DNA of 64,000 nt from Streptomyces griseocarneus (GTDB lineage: Bacteria > Actinomycetota > Actinomycetes > Streptomycetales > Streptomycetaceae), in assembly GCF_014655595.1 (NCBI RefSeq), contig NZ_BNBL01000007.1:139909-203908 (forward strand). Direction: 5' to 3'. How positions within the stretch are numbered: the stretch's first letter is position 1; each line of letters begins with the position of its first letter. Shown here piece by piece: positions 25,721-34,176 of this stretch. A program made the position numbers and the translations under genes. A model generated the notes under the pieces. That model saw nothing but the letters and a program-made list of their open reading frames with translations. It had not been told where the DNA came from and did not search any database.

Positions 25721-26950
25721 GTGGACAACAGCGGGCAGGGCCAATCCGGCGTCGGAGGCGCCGGCCGACCGGCCGGGCCCGGGGACCGCAAGCCGCAGCC
25801 CCCGCGCGAGAGCGGCGGCGGCATCCTCATGGGCCGGCCCTTCGGGGTGCCCGTCTACGTCGCCCCCAGCTGGTTCCTCGTCGCCGCCCTCATCACCTGG
25901 GTCTTCGGCGGCCAGCTCGACCGCGTGCTGCCCGAGCTGGGGCGCGCCCGCTATCTGGTCGCCCTCTTCTTCGCGGTCGCCTTCTACGCCTCCGTCCTGG
26001 TCCACGAGCTCGCCCACACGGTCGCCGCCCTGCGCTTCAAGCTGCCGGTGCGCCGCATCCAGCTGCAGTTCTTCGGCGGCGTCTCCGAGATCGAGAAGGA
26101 GACCGAGACCCCCGGCCGCGAATTCGTGCTCGCCTTCGTCGGCCCGCTGCTCTCGCTCGTCCTCGCCGGGCTCTTCTACCTCGGCGTGCTCGCCGTCGAG
26201 CCCGGGACCGTGCCCGCCGTGCTGCTCGCCGGGCTGATGGTCTCCAATCTCCTCGTGGCGGCCTTCAACCTGCTGCCCGGCCTGCCCCTGGACGGCGGCC
26301 GCATGCTCCGCGCCATCGTCTGGAAGATCAGCGGCCGGCCCATGACCGGCACCGTGGCCGCCGCCTGGGTCGGCCGAGCCCTCGCCGTCTCCGTCCTCGT
26401 CGGCCTCCCGCTGCTCACCCACCGCGACGCCACCGAGGACCTGGGCGGCCTCGACACCCTCACCGACGCCCTGCTCGCCGCCATCCTCGCCGCGATCATC
26501 TGGACCGGCGCCGGGAACAGCCTGCGCATGGCGCGGCTGCGCGAGCACCTGCCCGCCCTGCGGGCCCGCGCCCTGACCCGGCGCGCCGTCCCCGTCGAGG
26601 CGGACACCCCACTGTCGGAGGCCCTGCGCCGCGCCAACGAGGCCGGGGCCCGCGCCCTGGTCGTGGTCGACGGACAGGGCAACCCCACCGCGCTGGTCCG
26701 CGAGGCCGCCATCGTCGGCGTGCCCGAGCACCGCCGCCCCTGGGTCGCGGTCGGCACCCTCGCCCAGGACCTGAGGGAGGGCATGCGCGTCGCCGCCGAG
26801 CTCTCCGGCGAGGACCTCCTCGACGTGCTCCGGGCCACCCCCGCCACCGAGTACCTGGTCGTCGAGGACTCCGGCGAGGTCTACGGCGTGCTGTCCGCCG
26901 CCGACGTCGAGCGCGCCTTCGTCGCGGCCATGGCCAGGCCCTCGTCCTGA
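25721..26950 (+). CDS. Site-2-type intramembrane metalloprotease with CBS domains
   Basis: 409 residues from GTG 25721 (GAGGGG upstream); ATGs at 25664 and 25676 are possible but lack ribosome sites. The active site HELAH (His95, Glu96, His99) lies in the third membrane segment, and the second zinc site is PLDGGRML (Asp191). About six transmembrane segments are followed by a cytosolic pair of CBS motifs (about 275-400), the SpoIVFB/Rip3 architecture. Such enzymes cut membrane proteins, often anti-sigma factors, and the CBS pair may sense ATP or other nucleotides. The substrate is unknown. TrmI follows after 53 bases. Confidence 0.88.
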   Translation: MDNSGQGQSGVGGAGRPAGPGDRKPQPPRESGGGILMGRPFGVPVYVAPSWFLVAALITWVFGGQLDRVLPELGRARYLVALFFAVAFYASVLVHELAHTVAALRFKLPVRRIQLQFFGGVSEIEKETETPGREFVLAFVGPLLSLVLAGLFYLGVLAVEPGTVPAVLLAGLMVSNLLVAAFNLLPGLPLDGGRMLRAIVWKISGRPMTGTVAAAWVGRALAVSVLVGLPLLTHRDATEDLGGLDTLTDALLAAILAAIIWTGAGNSLRMARLREHLPALRARALTRRAVPVEADTPLSEALRRANEAGARALVVVDGQGNPTALVREAAIVGVPEHRRPWVAVGTLAQDLREGMRVAAELSGEDLLDVLRATPATEYLVVEDSGEVYGVLSAADVERAFVAAMARPSS

Positions 26951-27003
26951 GCCCGCCGGGCCTCGTGGTGCTGAGGCCTCCGCGGGCCCGGTAGGCTGGT
27001 CAC

Positions 27004-27891
27004 ATGTCCGAACCGACCGGTGCCGCCCGCCGTCGCGGGCCCTTCCAGGTCGGGGACCAGGTCCAGCTCACCGACCCCAAGGGACGCCACTACACGTTCA
27101 CGCTCGAGGCCGGGAAGAACTTCCACACCCACAAGGGTTCCTTCCCGCACGACGAGCTGATCGGTGCTCCCGAGGGCAGTGTTGTCCGTACCACGGGAAA
27201 CGTCGCCTACCTCGCGCTGCGCCCCCTGCTCCCCGACTACGTCCTGTCCATGCCCCGCGGTGCCGCCGTGGTCTACCCCAAGGACGCGGGGCAGATCCTG
27301 GCCTTCGCCGACATCTTCGCCGGCGCCCGCGTCGTCGAGGCGGGAGTGGGCTCGGGCTCGCTCAGCGCCTTCCTGCTGCGGGCCATCGGCGACCAGGGCA
27401 TGCTGCACTCCTACGAGCGCCGCGCGGACTTCGCCGAGATCGCGCAGGCCAACGTGGAGCGCTACTTCGGCGGCCCGCACCCCGCCTGGCAGCTGACCGT
27501 CGGCGACCTGCAGGACAACCTCTCCGACACCGACGTCGACCGGGTCATCCTCGACATGCTCGCCCCGTGGGAGTGCCTGGAGGCCGTCTCCAAGGCGCTC
27601 GTGCCCGGCGGCATCCTGTGCTGCTACGTGGCCACCACCACCCAGCTCGCGCGGACCGTGGAGTCCATCCGTGAGATCGGCTGCTTCGCCGAGCCGCAGC
27701 CGTGGGAGTCGATGATCCGCAACTGGCACGTGGAGGGCCTCGCGGTCCGCCCGGACCACCGGATGATCGGCCACACCGGCTTCCTGGTCACCGCCCGCCG
27801 CCTGGCGGACGGCGTCGAGCCCCCGATGCGCCGCCGCCGTCCGGCCAAGGGTGCCTACGGCGAGGACTACGAGGGCCCCAACAAGGGCTGA
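27004..27891 (+). CDS. trmI: tRNA (adenine-58-N1)-methyltransferase
   Basis: 295 residues. The small N-terminal beta domain (about 10-75) and Rossmann methyltransferase domain (about 80-270) follow the TrmI pattern: AGVGSGSLSAFLLRAIG binds AdoMet, then SYERR, and VILDMLAPWE is the catalytic-loop Asp region. It makes m1A58 in the T-loop of tRNA as a tetramer. ATG 27004 sits 6 bases after a TAGGCT -10-like box and has no ribosome site, so translation is probably leaderless. In many actinobacteria this gene is the neighbour of the proteasome ATPase gene, as here. Confidence 0.93.
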   Translation: MSEPTGAARRRGPFQVGDQVQLTDPKGRHYTFTLEAGKNFHTHKGSFPHDELIGAPEGSVVRTTGNVAYLALRPLLPDYVLSMPRGAAVVYPKDAGQILAFADIFAGARVVEAGVGSGSLSAFLLRAIGDQGMLHSYERRADFAEIAQANVERYFGGPHPAWQLTVGDLQDNLSDTDVDRVILDMLAPWECLEAVSKALVPGGILCCYVATTTQLARTVESIREIGCFAEPQPWESMIRNWHVEGLAVRPDHRMIGHTGFLVTARRLADGVEPPMRRRRPAKGAYGEDYEGPNKG

Positions 27892-27909
27892 CGCCCGCCC
27901 GCACCACCG

Positions 27910-27957
27910 AGCGCCGTCGCCGAGTCACGCGATCCCCGCGAACTCGGCGGCGGCGCT
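27910..27957 (+). terminator. trmI terminator
   Basis: 16-bp stem (27910-27925 against 27942-27957) with a single G-U pair and a 16-base GC-rich loop, 18 bases after the trmI stop. Confidence 0.75.
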
Positions 27958-28063
27958 TCGTCGTTGAGTGAAACCCGGGCCCATGCCCGGCGTAGGACGG
28001 CCGGGCGTCGTATGGCACGATGCGGAAGATCCTCGTCCCCAGCTCTCACAGGAGTCGGTGCGC

Positions 28064-28636
28064 GTGCAGTCCCCGGCAGGACCCGAGTCCCACCCGCACA
28101 CCCGTCCCCGCCCGGCCCACTGGCTGGCCACCGCCGCCGCCCTGGGCGGCGTGATCACCGGCGTGGCCCTCCTCGGCCCCGGCGACGCGACCGCCACCGC
28201 ACCCGCCACCGGCCCGGAAACCGCCGCGGCGGCACCCGACGCCCGGGCCGCGCGCTATCCGGTGGACTGCGGCCGGGCGAGCGCGGAGGTCGTCCGCGAG
28301 GCCACGGGTGATCTCGACGGCGACGGCCGGGCCGAGACCACCGCCGTCGTGCGCTGCCCGTCCGGCGCGGGCACCCCGCCCAGCGGCGTCTACGTCCTCG
28401 CCCCGCCGGCCGCCCCGGGGGCACCGCCCCGGATCGTGGCGACGCTGGTCGACCCCGGGCAGAAGATGAGCGTCACCGGCCTCGGCATCACCGAGCGCAC
28501 CGTTTCGGCCACTCTTGCCGGCTACTCCGCCGCGAGCGTCCCGCGCTGCTGCCCCGACCTGAGGCGGACGGTCAAGTGGCACTGGCGGGAGGGGAAGTTC
28601 GTGCTGACCCCGCTGCCGGTCGCCGCGCGTGCGTGA
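28064..28636 (+). CDS. Hypothetical exported protein
   Basis: 190 residues from GTG 28064 (CAGGAG 9 bases upstream); GTG 28058 is an alternative. A Pro/His-rich n-region precedes one hydrophobic segment (about 18-38), then an Ala/Thr/Pro linker. The folded part (about 65-190) contains four Cys and the sequence DLDGDGRAET, a calcium-loop-like motif also seen in FG-GAP and similar extracellular repeats. It is not recognised beyond that. It converges on the ferredoxin gene with 4 bases between stop codons. Probably cell-surface or secreted. Confidence 0.65.
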   Translation: MQSPAGPESHPHTRPRPAHWLATAAALGGVITGVALLGPGDATATAPATGPETAAAAPDARAARYPVDCGRASAEVVREATGDLDGDGRAETTAVVRCPSGAGTPPSGVYVLAPPAAPGAPPRIVATLVDPGQKMSVTGLGITERTVSATLAGYSAASVPRCCPDLRRTVKWHWREGKFVLTPLPVAARA

Positions 28637-28640
28637 GCCG

Positions 28641-28937
28641 TTACGCGGCGTCCGGACCGAAGACCTCGACCTTGTCGGAGACGCGCCGGACGTGGATGCA
28701 GTCCCCCGGGCACTCCACCGCGGAGTCCCGCACGTCGTTGATCAGCGGCAGCGGGACGCGCGTGGTGGCACCCTTGTCCTGGAGCAGCTCGTCATCGGCG
28801 CTCTTCACATAGGCCAGCCCGTCGATGTCCAGCTCGAAGACCTCGGGGGCGTACTGCGCGCAGATGCCGTCGCCGGTGCACAGGTCCTGGTCGATCCAGA
28901 CTTCCAGCTCACCGAGTCCCTCTTCCTGCACGGTCAT
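28641..28937 (-). CDS. Small ferredoxin (3Fe-4S/4Fe-4S, Fer4_13 type)
   Basis: 98 residues from ATG 28937. The cysteines are Cys20 (DLCTGDGIC), Cys26, Cys76 (ECPGD) and Cys80. The C-x5-C...CP pattern with APEVFEL is that of actinobacterial single-cluster ferredoxins, which usually feed cytochromes P450. Compared with typical 65-residue members it has an extra internal segment (about 45-70) and a longer N-terminus. No P450 or reductase lies nearby. It diverges from the proteasome ATPase gene, an association common in actinobacteria, but no role in the proteasome is established. Confidence 0.85.
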   Translation of the reverse strand: MTVQEEGLGELEVWIDQDLCTGDGICAQYAPEVFELDIDGLAYVKSADDELLQDKGATTRVPLPLINDVRDSAVECPGDCIHVRRVSDKVEVFGPDAA

Positions 28938-29047
28938 CTCGCCTGCCGTTTCCTGCGTACGTGAACCAATTGGAGCCAGCCCTGACGGGTGTTGACCGAG
29001 TCGACGATACAACCGCCCGCTTTCCGATGTTGATGGGTGGGTATTCC

Positions 29048-29059
29048 CCTCACGTGAGG
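29048..29059. promoter_or_regulatory. 12-bp perfect palindrome between ferredoxin and arc
   Basis: CCTCACGTGAGG is self-complementary over all 12 bases and sits about mid-way in the 242-base divergent promoter region. It is a plausible dimer-binding site that could act on either gene. The regulator is unknown. Confidence 0.5.
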
Positions 29060-29179
29060 ACGTGCGCAAGGGTGAAGATCGGACACACTCCTACCGGGTT
29101 TGTGATCTAGGGGTTTCAACCTGCACCGGCCCAGGTAGGGTCAGGAAGCGTCCAGCTCCCCTTGGAGGAGGTGAGGACC

Positions 29180-30946
29180 GTGGCAGCCCACGACGACGAC
29201 ATGAACCGCGGCATCCGGCCGGGACGAGGGTCTGACGACCCCGCGGGCCAGGTTGCCTATCTCGAGCAGGAGATCGCCGTCCTGCGCCGCAAGCTCGCCG
29301 ACTCTCCGCGCCACACGAGGATTCTCGAAGAGCGGATCGTCGAGCTCCAGACGAACCTGGCCGGCGTCTCCGCACAGAACGAGCGCCTCGCGAACACCCT
29401 CCGCGAGGCCCGGGACCAGATCGTGGCCCTGAAGGAGGAGGTCGACCGGCTCGCGCAGCCGCCGGCCGGCTTCGGGGTCTTCCTGGTGGCGAACGAGGAC
29501 GGCACCGCCGACATCTTCACCGGGGGCCGCAAGCTCCGGGTGAACGTCAGCCCCGGGGTCGGCCTCGAGGAGCTCAGGCCCGGCCAGGAGGTCATGCTCA
29601 ACGAGGCCCTCAACGTGGTCGACGCCATGGCGTTCGAGCGGCACGGCGACATCGTCACCCTCAAGGAGATCCTCGAGGACGGCGAACGCGCCCTGGTCAT
29701 CGGGCACACCGACGAGGAGCGGGTGGTGAGGCTCGCCGAGCCGCTGCTGGACATCACCATCCGCCCCGGCGACGCCCTCCTGCTCGAGCCCCGCTCCGGC
29801 TACGTCTACGAGGTCATCCCGAAGAGCGAGGTCGAGGAGCTCGTCCTCGAAGAGGTCCCGGACATCGACTACACGAAGATCGGCGGCCTGGGGAACCAGA
29901 TCGAGCTGATCCGCGACGCGGTCGAGCTCCCCTACCTCTACCCCGACCTCTTCAAGGAGCACGAACTGCGGCCGCCCAAGGGCGTGCTGCTGTACGGCCC
30001 GCCCGGCTGCGGCAAGACGCTCATCGCCAAGGCCGTGGCCAACTCCCTTGCCAAGAAGGTCGCCGAGGTCACCGGCAAGCCCGCGGGGAAGAGCTTCTTC
30101 CTCAACATCAAGGGCCCCGAGCTGCTCAACAAGTACGTCGGCGAGACCGAGCGGCACATCCGGCTGATCTTCCAGCGCGCCCGGGAGAAGGCCAGCGAGG
30201 GCACGCCGGTCATCGTCTTCTTCGACGAGATGGACTCCCTCTTCCGCACCCGCGGCTCCGGGGTCAGCTCGGACGTGGAGAACACCATCGTCCCCCAGCT
30301 GCTCTCCGAGATCGACGGTGTGGAGGGCCTGGAGAACGTCATCGTCATCGGCGCCTCCAACCGCGAGGACATGATCGACCCGGCGATCCTCCGCCCGGGC
30401 CGCCTCGACGTGAAGATCAAGATCGAGCGCCCGGACGCCGAGGCCGCCAAGGACATCTTCTCGAAGTACCTGACCGAGACCCTGCCCCTGCACGCCGACG
30501 ACCTCGCCGAGCACGGCGGGTCCGCCAGGGCGGCCGTCGAGGGCATGATCCAGTCGGTCGTCGAGCAGATGTACGCCGAATCCGAGGAGAACCGCTTCCT
30601 GGAGGTCACCTACGCGAATGGTGACAAGGAAGTCCTCTATTTCAAGGACTTCAATTCCGGGGCGATGATCCAGAACATTGTGGACCGGGCCAAGAAAATG
30701 GCCATCAAGGCCTTCCTGGACCACAACCAGAAGGGTCTTCGGGTCTCCCACCTGCTCGCCGCCTGCGTGGACGAGTTCAAGGAGAACGAGGACCTGCCCA
30801 ACACCACCAACCCGGACGACTGGGCCCGCATCTCCGGAAAGAAGGGCGAGCGGATCGTCTTCATCCGCACCCTGGTCACCGGAAAGCAGGGCGCCGACAC
30901 CGGCCGCTCCATCGACACCGTGGCCAATACCGGCCAGTATCTGTAA
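29180..30946 (+). CDS. arc: Proteasome-associated AAA ATPase (ARC/Mpa)
   Basis: 588 residues from GTG 29180 (GGAGGAGGTGAGG upstream). Arc forms a hexameric ring that binds pupylated proteins, unfolds them and feeds them to the 20S core. A coiled coil (about 25-92) recruits Pup. Tandem OB folds (about 95-225) form the entry ring. The AAA module has Walker A GPPGCGKT (273-280), Walker B VIVFFDEMD and the arginine-finger region. The C-terminal GQYL tail is the docking motif that opens the PrcA gate. It is complete and typical. A TAGGGT box lies about 40 bases upstream. A large nested hairpin follows, so dop is expressed from its own promoter. Confidence 0.97.
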   Translation: MAAHDDDMNRGIRPGRGSDDPAGQVAYLEQEIAVLRRKLADSPRHTRILEERIVELQTNLAGVSAQNERLANTLREARDQIVALKEEVDRLAQPPAGFGVFLVANEDGTADIFTGGRKLRVNVSPGVGLEELRPGQEVMLNEALNVVDAMAFERHGDIVTLKEILEDGERALVIGHTDEERVVRLAEPLLDITIRPGDALLLEPRSGYVYEVIPKSEVEELVLEEVPDIDYTKIGGLGNQIELIRDAVELPYLYPDLFKEHELRPPKGVLLYGPPGCGKTLIAKAVANSLAKKVAEVTGKPAGKSFFLNIKGPELLNKYVGETERHIRLIFQRAREKASEGTPVIVFFDEMDSLFRTRGSGVSSDVENTIVPQLLSEIDGVEGLENVIVIGASNREDMIDPAILRPGRLDVKIKIERPDAEAAKDIFSKYLTETLPLHADDLAEHGGSARAAVEGMIQSVVEQMYAESEENRFLEVTYANGDKEVLYFKDFNSGAMIQNIVDRAKKMAIKAFLDHNQKGLRVSHLLAACVDEFKENEDLPNTTNPDDWARISGKKGERIVFIRTLVTGKQGADTGRSIDTVANTGQYL

Positions 30947-30952
30947 GACCGC

Positions 30953-31031
30953 CGTCCGGCTGCGGATGTCCCTGTTGTTCTGCCTTCCCCGCCTCCGGCG
31001 GGGAAGGACCCGGGGCGTCCGCAGCCGGACG
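30953..31031 (+). terminator. Nested two-level hairpin after arc
   Basis: An outer stem (30953-30972 against 31012-31031; 20 bp, two G-U pairs) encloses an inner perfect 11-bp hairpin (30983-30993 against 30997-31007, loop TCC). TTTT follows at 31034. The outer stem begins 7 bases after the arc stop. The structure is unusually elaborate for a simple terminator. Confidence 0.8.
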
Positions 31032-31035
31032 CGTT

Positions 31036-31059
31036 TTGCACCACGTGTTGCACCACTTG
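31036..31059. repeat. Tandem 12-bp direct repeat TTGCACCACKTG
   Basis: Two head-to-tail copies (31036-31047 and 31048-31059) differ at one base. They start within the T run of the arc terminator and precede the dop promoter region. Candidate activator or repressor sites. Confidence 0.55.
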
Positions 31060-31265
31060 TGGGACTCGCACAAGCGATGTTTTCCGACCGCCACAAGAAC
31101 CGGAGCAATGACTGTAATGATCTCCCCAGGGCCGCAAAGCCGTTCTAGGCTCTTCGGTACCGCCGCCGAGCGCAATGGGGGATCGGGGACCGTGCACGTT
31201 CTGGATGCGCAGCGGTACTTGAGCGGCGACCCCACCCGGGGGCGCCGCCGGGCAAGGAGGGCCGC

Positions 31266-32777
31266 ATGACCGTACGGCGAGTAATGGGCATCGAGACGGA
31301 GTACGGGATCTCCGTCCCGGGTCACCCGAACGCCAATGCCATGCTCACCTCGTCCCAGATCGTCAACGCCTACGCGGCCGCGATGCACCGGGCACGCCGT
31401 GCCCGCTGGGACTTCGAGGAGGAGAATCCGCTGCGGGACGCCCGCGGCTTCGACCTCGCCCGCGAGGCCGCGGACTCCAGTCAGCTCACCGACGAGGACA
31501 TCGGGCTGGCCAACGTCATCCTCACCAATGGCGCACGCCTGTACGTCGACCACGCCCACCCGGAGTACAGCTCCCCGGAGATCACCAACCCCCGGGACGC
31601 GGTCCTCTGGGACAAGGCGGGGGAGCGGATCATGGCCGAGGCCGCCGAGCGCGCCGCCCAGCTGCCCGGAGCCCAGCCGATCCACCTCTACAAGAACAAC
31701 ACCGACAACAAGGGCGCCTCCTACGGCACCCACGAGAACTACCTGATGAAGCGGGAGACCCCCTTCTCGGACATCGTGCGCCACCTGACGCCGTTCTTCG
31801 TCTGCCGGCAGGTCGTCACCGGCGCCGGCCGGGTCGGCATCGGCCAGGACGGCCACGAGCACGGCTTCCAGATCAGTCAGCGTGCCGACTACTTCGAGGT
31901 GGAGGTGGGCCTGGAGACCACCCTCAAGCGGCCCATCATCAACACCCGCGACGAGCCGCACGCCGACGCCGAGAAGTACCGCCGGCTGCACGTGATCATC
32001 GGCGACGCCAACCTCTCGGAGATCTCCACCTACCTCAAGCTGGGCACCACCGCCCTGGTGCTGTCGATGATCGAGGACGGCTTCATCGCCGCCGACCTCG
32101 CCGTCGAACAGCCCGTGCGCACCCTCCACCAGGTCAGCCACGACCCCACCCTGCGACGCCTGATCACGCTCCGCAGCGGCCGCACGCTGACGGCGGTCCA
32201 GCTGCAGATGGAGTACTACGAGCTGGCCCGCAAGTACGTCGAGGACCGCTTCGGGGCGGACGCGGACGAGCAGACCAAGGACGTGCTCACCCGATGGGAG
32301 GACGTGCTGAACCGGCTCGAGCACGACCCGATGAGCCTGGCCGGGGAGCTGGACTGGGTGGCCAAGCGGGAGCTGCTCGAGGGCTACCGCCGCCGCGACG
32401 GCCTGGGCTGGGACGCGGCCCGCCTGCACCTGGTGGACCTGCAGTACGCGGACGTACGGCCGGACAAGGGCCTGTACAACCGGCTGGCGGCCCGGGGCCG
32501 GATCAAGCGCCTGCTGGACGAGGCCGACGTGGCCCGCGCCCGTACGGCCCCGCCCGAGGACACCCGCGCCTACTTCCGCGGCCGCTGCCTGGAGCAGTAC
32601 GCCGAGGACGTGGCCGCGGCCTCCTGGGACTCGGTCATCTTCGACCTCCCCGGCCGTGACTCCCTGCAACGGGTCCCCACGCTGGAGCCGCTGCGCGGCA
32701 CCCGCAACCACGTCAAGGAGCTCCTGGACCGCTGTCGCACGGCCGAGGACCTGGTGCGGGTCCTGTCGGGCGGCTGA
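31266..32777 (+). CDS. dop: Pup deamidase / depupylase
   Basis: 503 residues from ATG 31266 with AAGGAGG upstream. Dop converts the C-terminal Gln of Pup to Glu, so that PafA can ligate it, and also removes Pup from substrates. It belongs to the carboxylate-amine ligase (glutamine synthetase-like) fold: the N-terminal GIETEYG supplies nucleotide/metal ligands, NGARLYVDHAHPEYSSPE carries the conserved Asp, and KNNTDNKGASYGTHENYL and RPIINTRDEPHA complete the site. The insert at about 40-75, the Dop-loop that distinguishes it from PafA, is present. Pup follows after 182 bases. Confidence 0.96.
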   Translation: MTVRRVMGIETEYGISVPGHPNANAMLTSSQIVNAYAAAMHRARRARWDFEEENPLRDARGFDLAREAADSSQLTDEDIGLANVILTNGARLYVDHAHPEYSSPEITNPRDAVLWDKAGERIMAEAAERAAQLPGAQPIHLYKNNTDNKGASYGTHENYLMKRETPFSDIVRHLTPFFVCRQVVTGAGRVGIGQDGHEHGFQISQRADYFEVEVGLETTLKRPIINTRDEPHADAEKYRRLHVIIGDANLSEISTYLKLGTTALVLSMIEDGFIAADLAVEQPVRTLHQVSHDPTLRRLITLRSGRTLTAVQLQMEYYELARKYVEDRFGADADEQTKDVLTRWEDVLNRLEHDPMSLAGELDWVAKRELLEGYRRRDGLGWDAARLHLVDLQYADVRPDKGLYNRLAARGRIKRLLDEADVARARTAPPEDTRAYFRGRCLEQYAEDVAAASWDSVIFDLPGRDSLQRVPTLEPLRGTRNHVKELLDRCRTAEDLVRVLSGG

Positions 32778-32959
32778 GGCGGGGATCCGCCCGGCGATGG
32801 CCCGGGGAGGGTCTGAGAAGCACGGGATGAGGGAATCATCAGAGTGGTTCCGGGACGTTGTAGCAAGTGCAGGGCCGATGCCGGACCCTGCTTGTAGGGT
32901 CTGATCTTGTACGGCGCTACATCCGGAAGTTTCGTCGGAACACGAGCGGGGTGAGGGCA

Positions 32960-33178
32960 ATGGCGACCAAGGACACCGGCGGCGGGCAGCAGAAGGCCAC
33001 GCGTTCGACAGAGGAGGTCGAGGAGCAGGCGCAGGACGCGCAGGTCTCCGAGGACCTCAAGGAGCGCCAGGAGAAGCTGTCGGACGACGTGGACTCCGTG
33101 CTGGACGAGATCGATGACGTGCTCGAGGAGAACGCCGAGGACTTCGTGCGTTCGTTCGTGCAAAAGGGCGGGCAGTAG
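32960..33178 (+). CDS. pup: Prokaryotic ubiquitin-like protein
   Basis: 72 residues from ATG 32960. Pup is an intrinsically disordered tag joined by its C-terminus to lysines on proteins destined for the proteasome. The C-terminus is GGQ, so the terminal Gln must first be deamidated by Dop. Residues about 26-58 form the amphipathic helix segment that pairs with the Arc coiled coil. The composition is very acidic with no hydrophobic core. A TAGGGT -10-like box lies about 65 bases upstream, so it may have a promoter separate from dop. Confidence 0.97.
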   Translation: MATKDTGGGQQKATRSTEEVEEQAQDAQVSEDLKERQEKLSDDVDSVLDEIDDVLEENAEDFVRSFVQKGGQ

Positions 33179-33197
33179 GGCCGGCACTCCGTCCCGT

Positions 33198-33219
33198 GTC
33201 CCGTGCCGGGGCACGGGAC
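33198..33219 (+). terminator. Hairpin between pup and prcB
   Basis: Perfect 9-bp stem with a CGGG loop, 20 bases after the pup stop. A TATGGT -10-like box follows at 33243-33248. It may act as an attenuator so that abundant pup mRNA is uncoupled from prcBA. Confidence 0.6.
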
Positions 33220-33287
33220 GGACGGCTTGACGGCCCGGGGGTATGGTCCCGTTCAGTATTTCTAGATGATCTCTTCGAAGGATTCGT

Positions 33288-34130
33288 GTGGAAGCCAACT
33301 TTCCCAGTACAGGGCGTCTGCCGGCTGCCTTCCTGACGCCCGGCTCCTCGTCGTTCATGGATTTCCTCGGGGCGCACCAGCCGGAGATGCTGCCGCGCAA
33401 CCGGCAGCTGCCGGCCCAGGGCGTCATCGAGGCCCCGCACGGCACGACCATCGTCGCGGCCACGTTCCCGGGCGGGGTGGTGCTCGCCGGTGACCGGCGC
33501 GCCACGATGGGCAACGTCATCGCGCAGCGCGACATCGAGAAGGTCTTCCCCGCCGACGAGTACTCCGCGGTGGGCATCGCCGGCACGGCGGGGCTGGCCG
33601 TGGAGATGGTCAAGCTCTTCCAGCTGGAGCTGGAGCACTTCGAGAAGGTCGAGGGGGTCTCGCTCTCGCTGGAGGGCAAGGCCAACCGGCTGTCGACGAT
33701 GATCCGCAGCAACCTCGGCATGGCCATGCAGGGGCTGGCCGTGGTGCCGCTGTTCGCGGGCTACGACGTGGACCGCCAGAAGGGCCGCATCTTCTCCTAC
33801 GACGTGACCGGCGGGCGCTCCGAGGAGCACGGCTACGCGGCCACGGGCTCCGGTTCGCTGTTCGCGCGCGGTGCGCTGAAGAAGCTCTTCCGTGAGGACC
33901 TGACGGAGCAGCAGGCCACCACGCTCGTCGTCCAGGCGCTCTACGACGCCGCCGACGACGACTCGGCGACCGGCGGACCCGACCTCGCGCGCCGCATCTA
34001 CCCCATCGTCACCGTCATCAACGACGAGGGCTTCCGCAAGCTCACCGACGCCGAGGCCTCCGAGATCGTCCGCGCCGTTCACGAACGGCGGCTCCAGGAG
34101 CCCGACGGCCCGCGGGCCGCGCTCCTGTGA
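33288..34130 (+). CDS. prcB: 20S proteasome beta subunit
   Basis: 280 residues from GTG 33288. This is the catalytic subunit of the PrcAB core (alpha7-beta7-beta7-alpha7). A 52-residue propeptide is removed between Gly52 and Thr53 (APHG-TTIVA), which frees Thr53 as the N-terminal nucleophile. The following GVVLAGDRRAT and the Lys in DIEKVF complete the Ntn-hydrolase active site. Length and processing site are standard. PrcA follows 46 bases later in the same operon. Confidence 0.96.
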   Translation: MEANFPSTGRLPAAFLTPGSSSFMDFLGAHQPEMLPRNRQLPAQGVIEAPHGTTIVAATFPGGVVLAGDRRATMGNVIAQRDIEKVFPADEYSAVGIAGTAGLAVEMVKLFQLELEHFEKVEGVSLSLEGKANRLSTMIRSNLGMAMQGLAVVPLFAGYDVDRQKGRIFSYDVTGGRSEEHGYAATGSGSLFARGALKKLFREDLTEQQATTLVVQALYDAADDDSATGGPDLARRIYPIVTVINDEGFRKLTDAEASEIVRAVHERRLQEPDGPRAALL

Positions 34131-34176
34131 CGCCTTCGACACTGACGGAACCCCACACGAGAAGGGACGGATAACG

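Larger units (their letters stand above)
30947..31265 (+). other. arc-dop intergenic region
   Basis: 319 bases without a gene. It holds the nested terminator (30953-31031), two tandem 12-bp repeats (31036-31059), a TAGGCT -10-like box near 31146 and the dop ribosome site AAGGAGG (31253-31259). The leader of dop is therefore about 110 bases. Confidence 0.6.
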
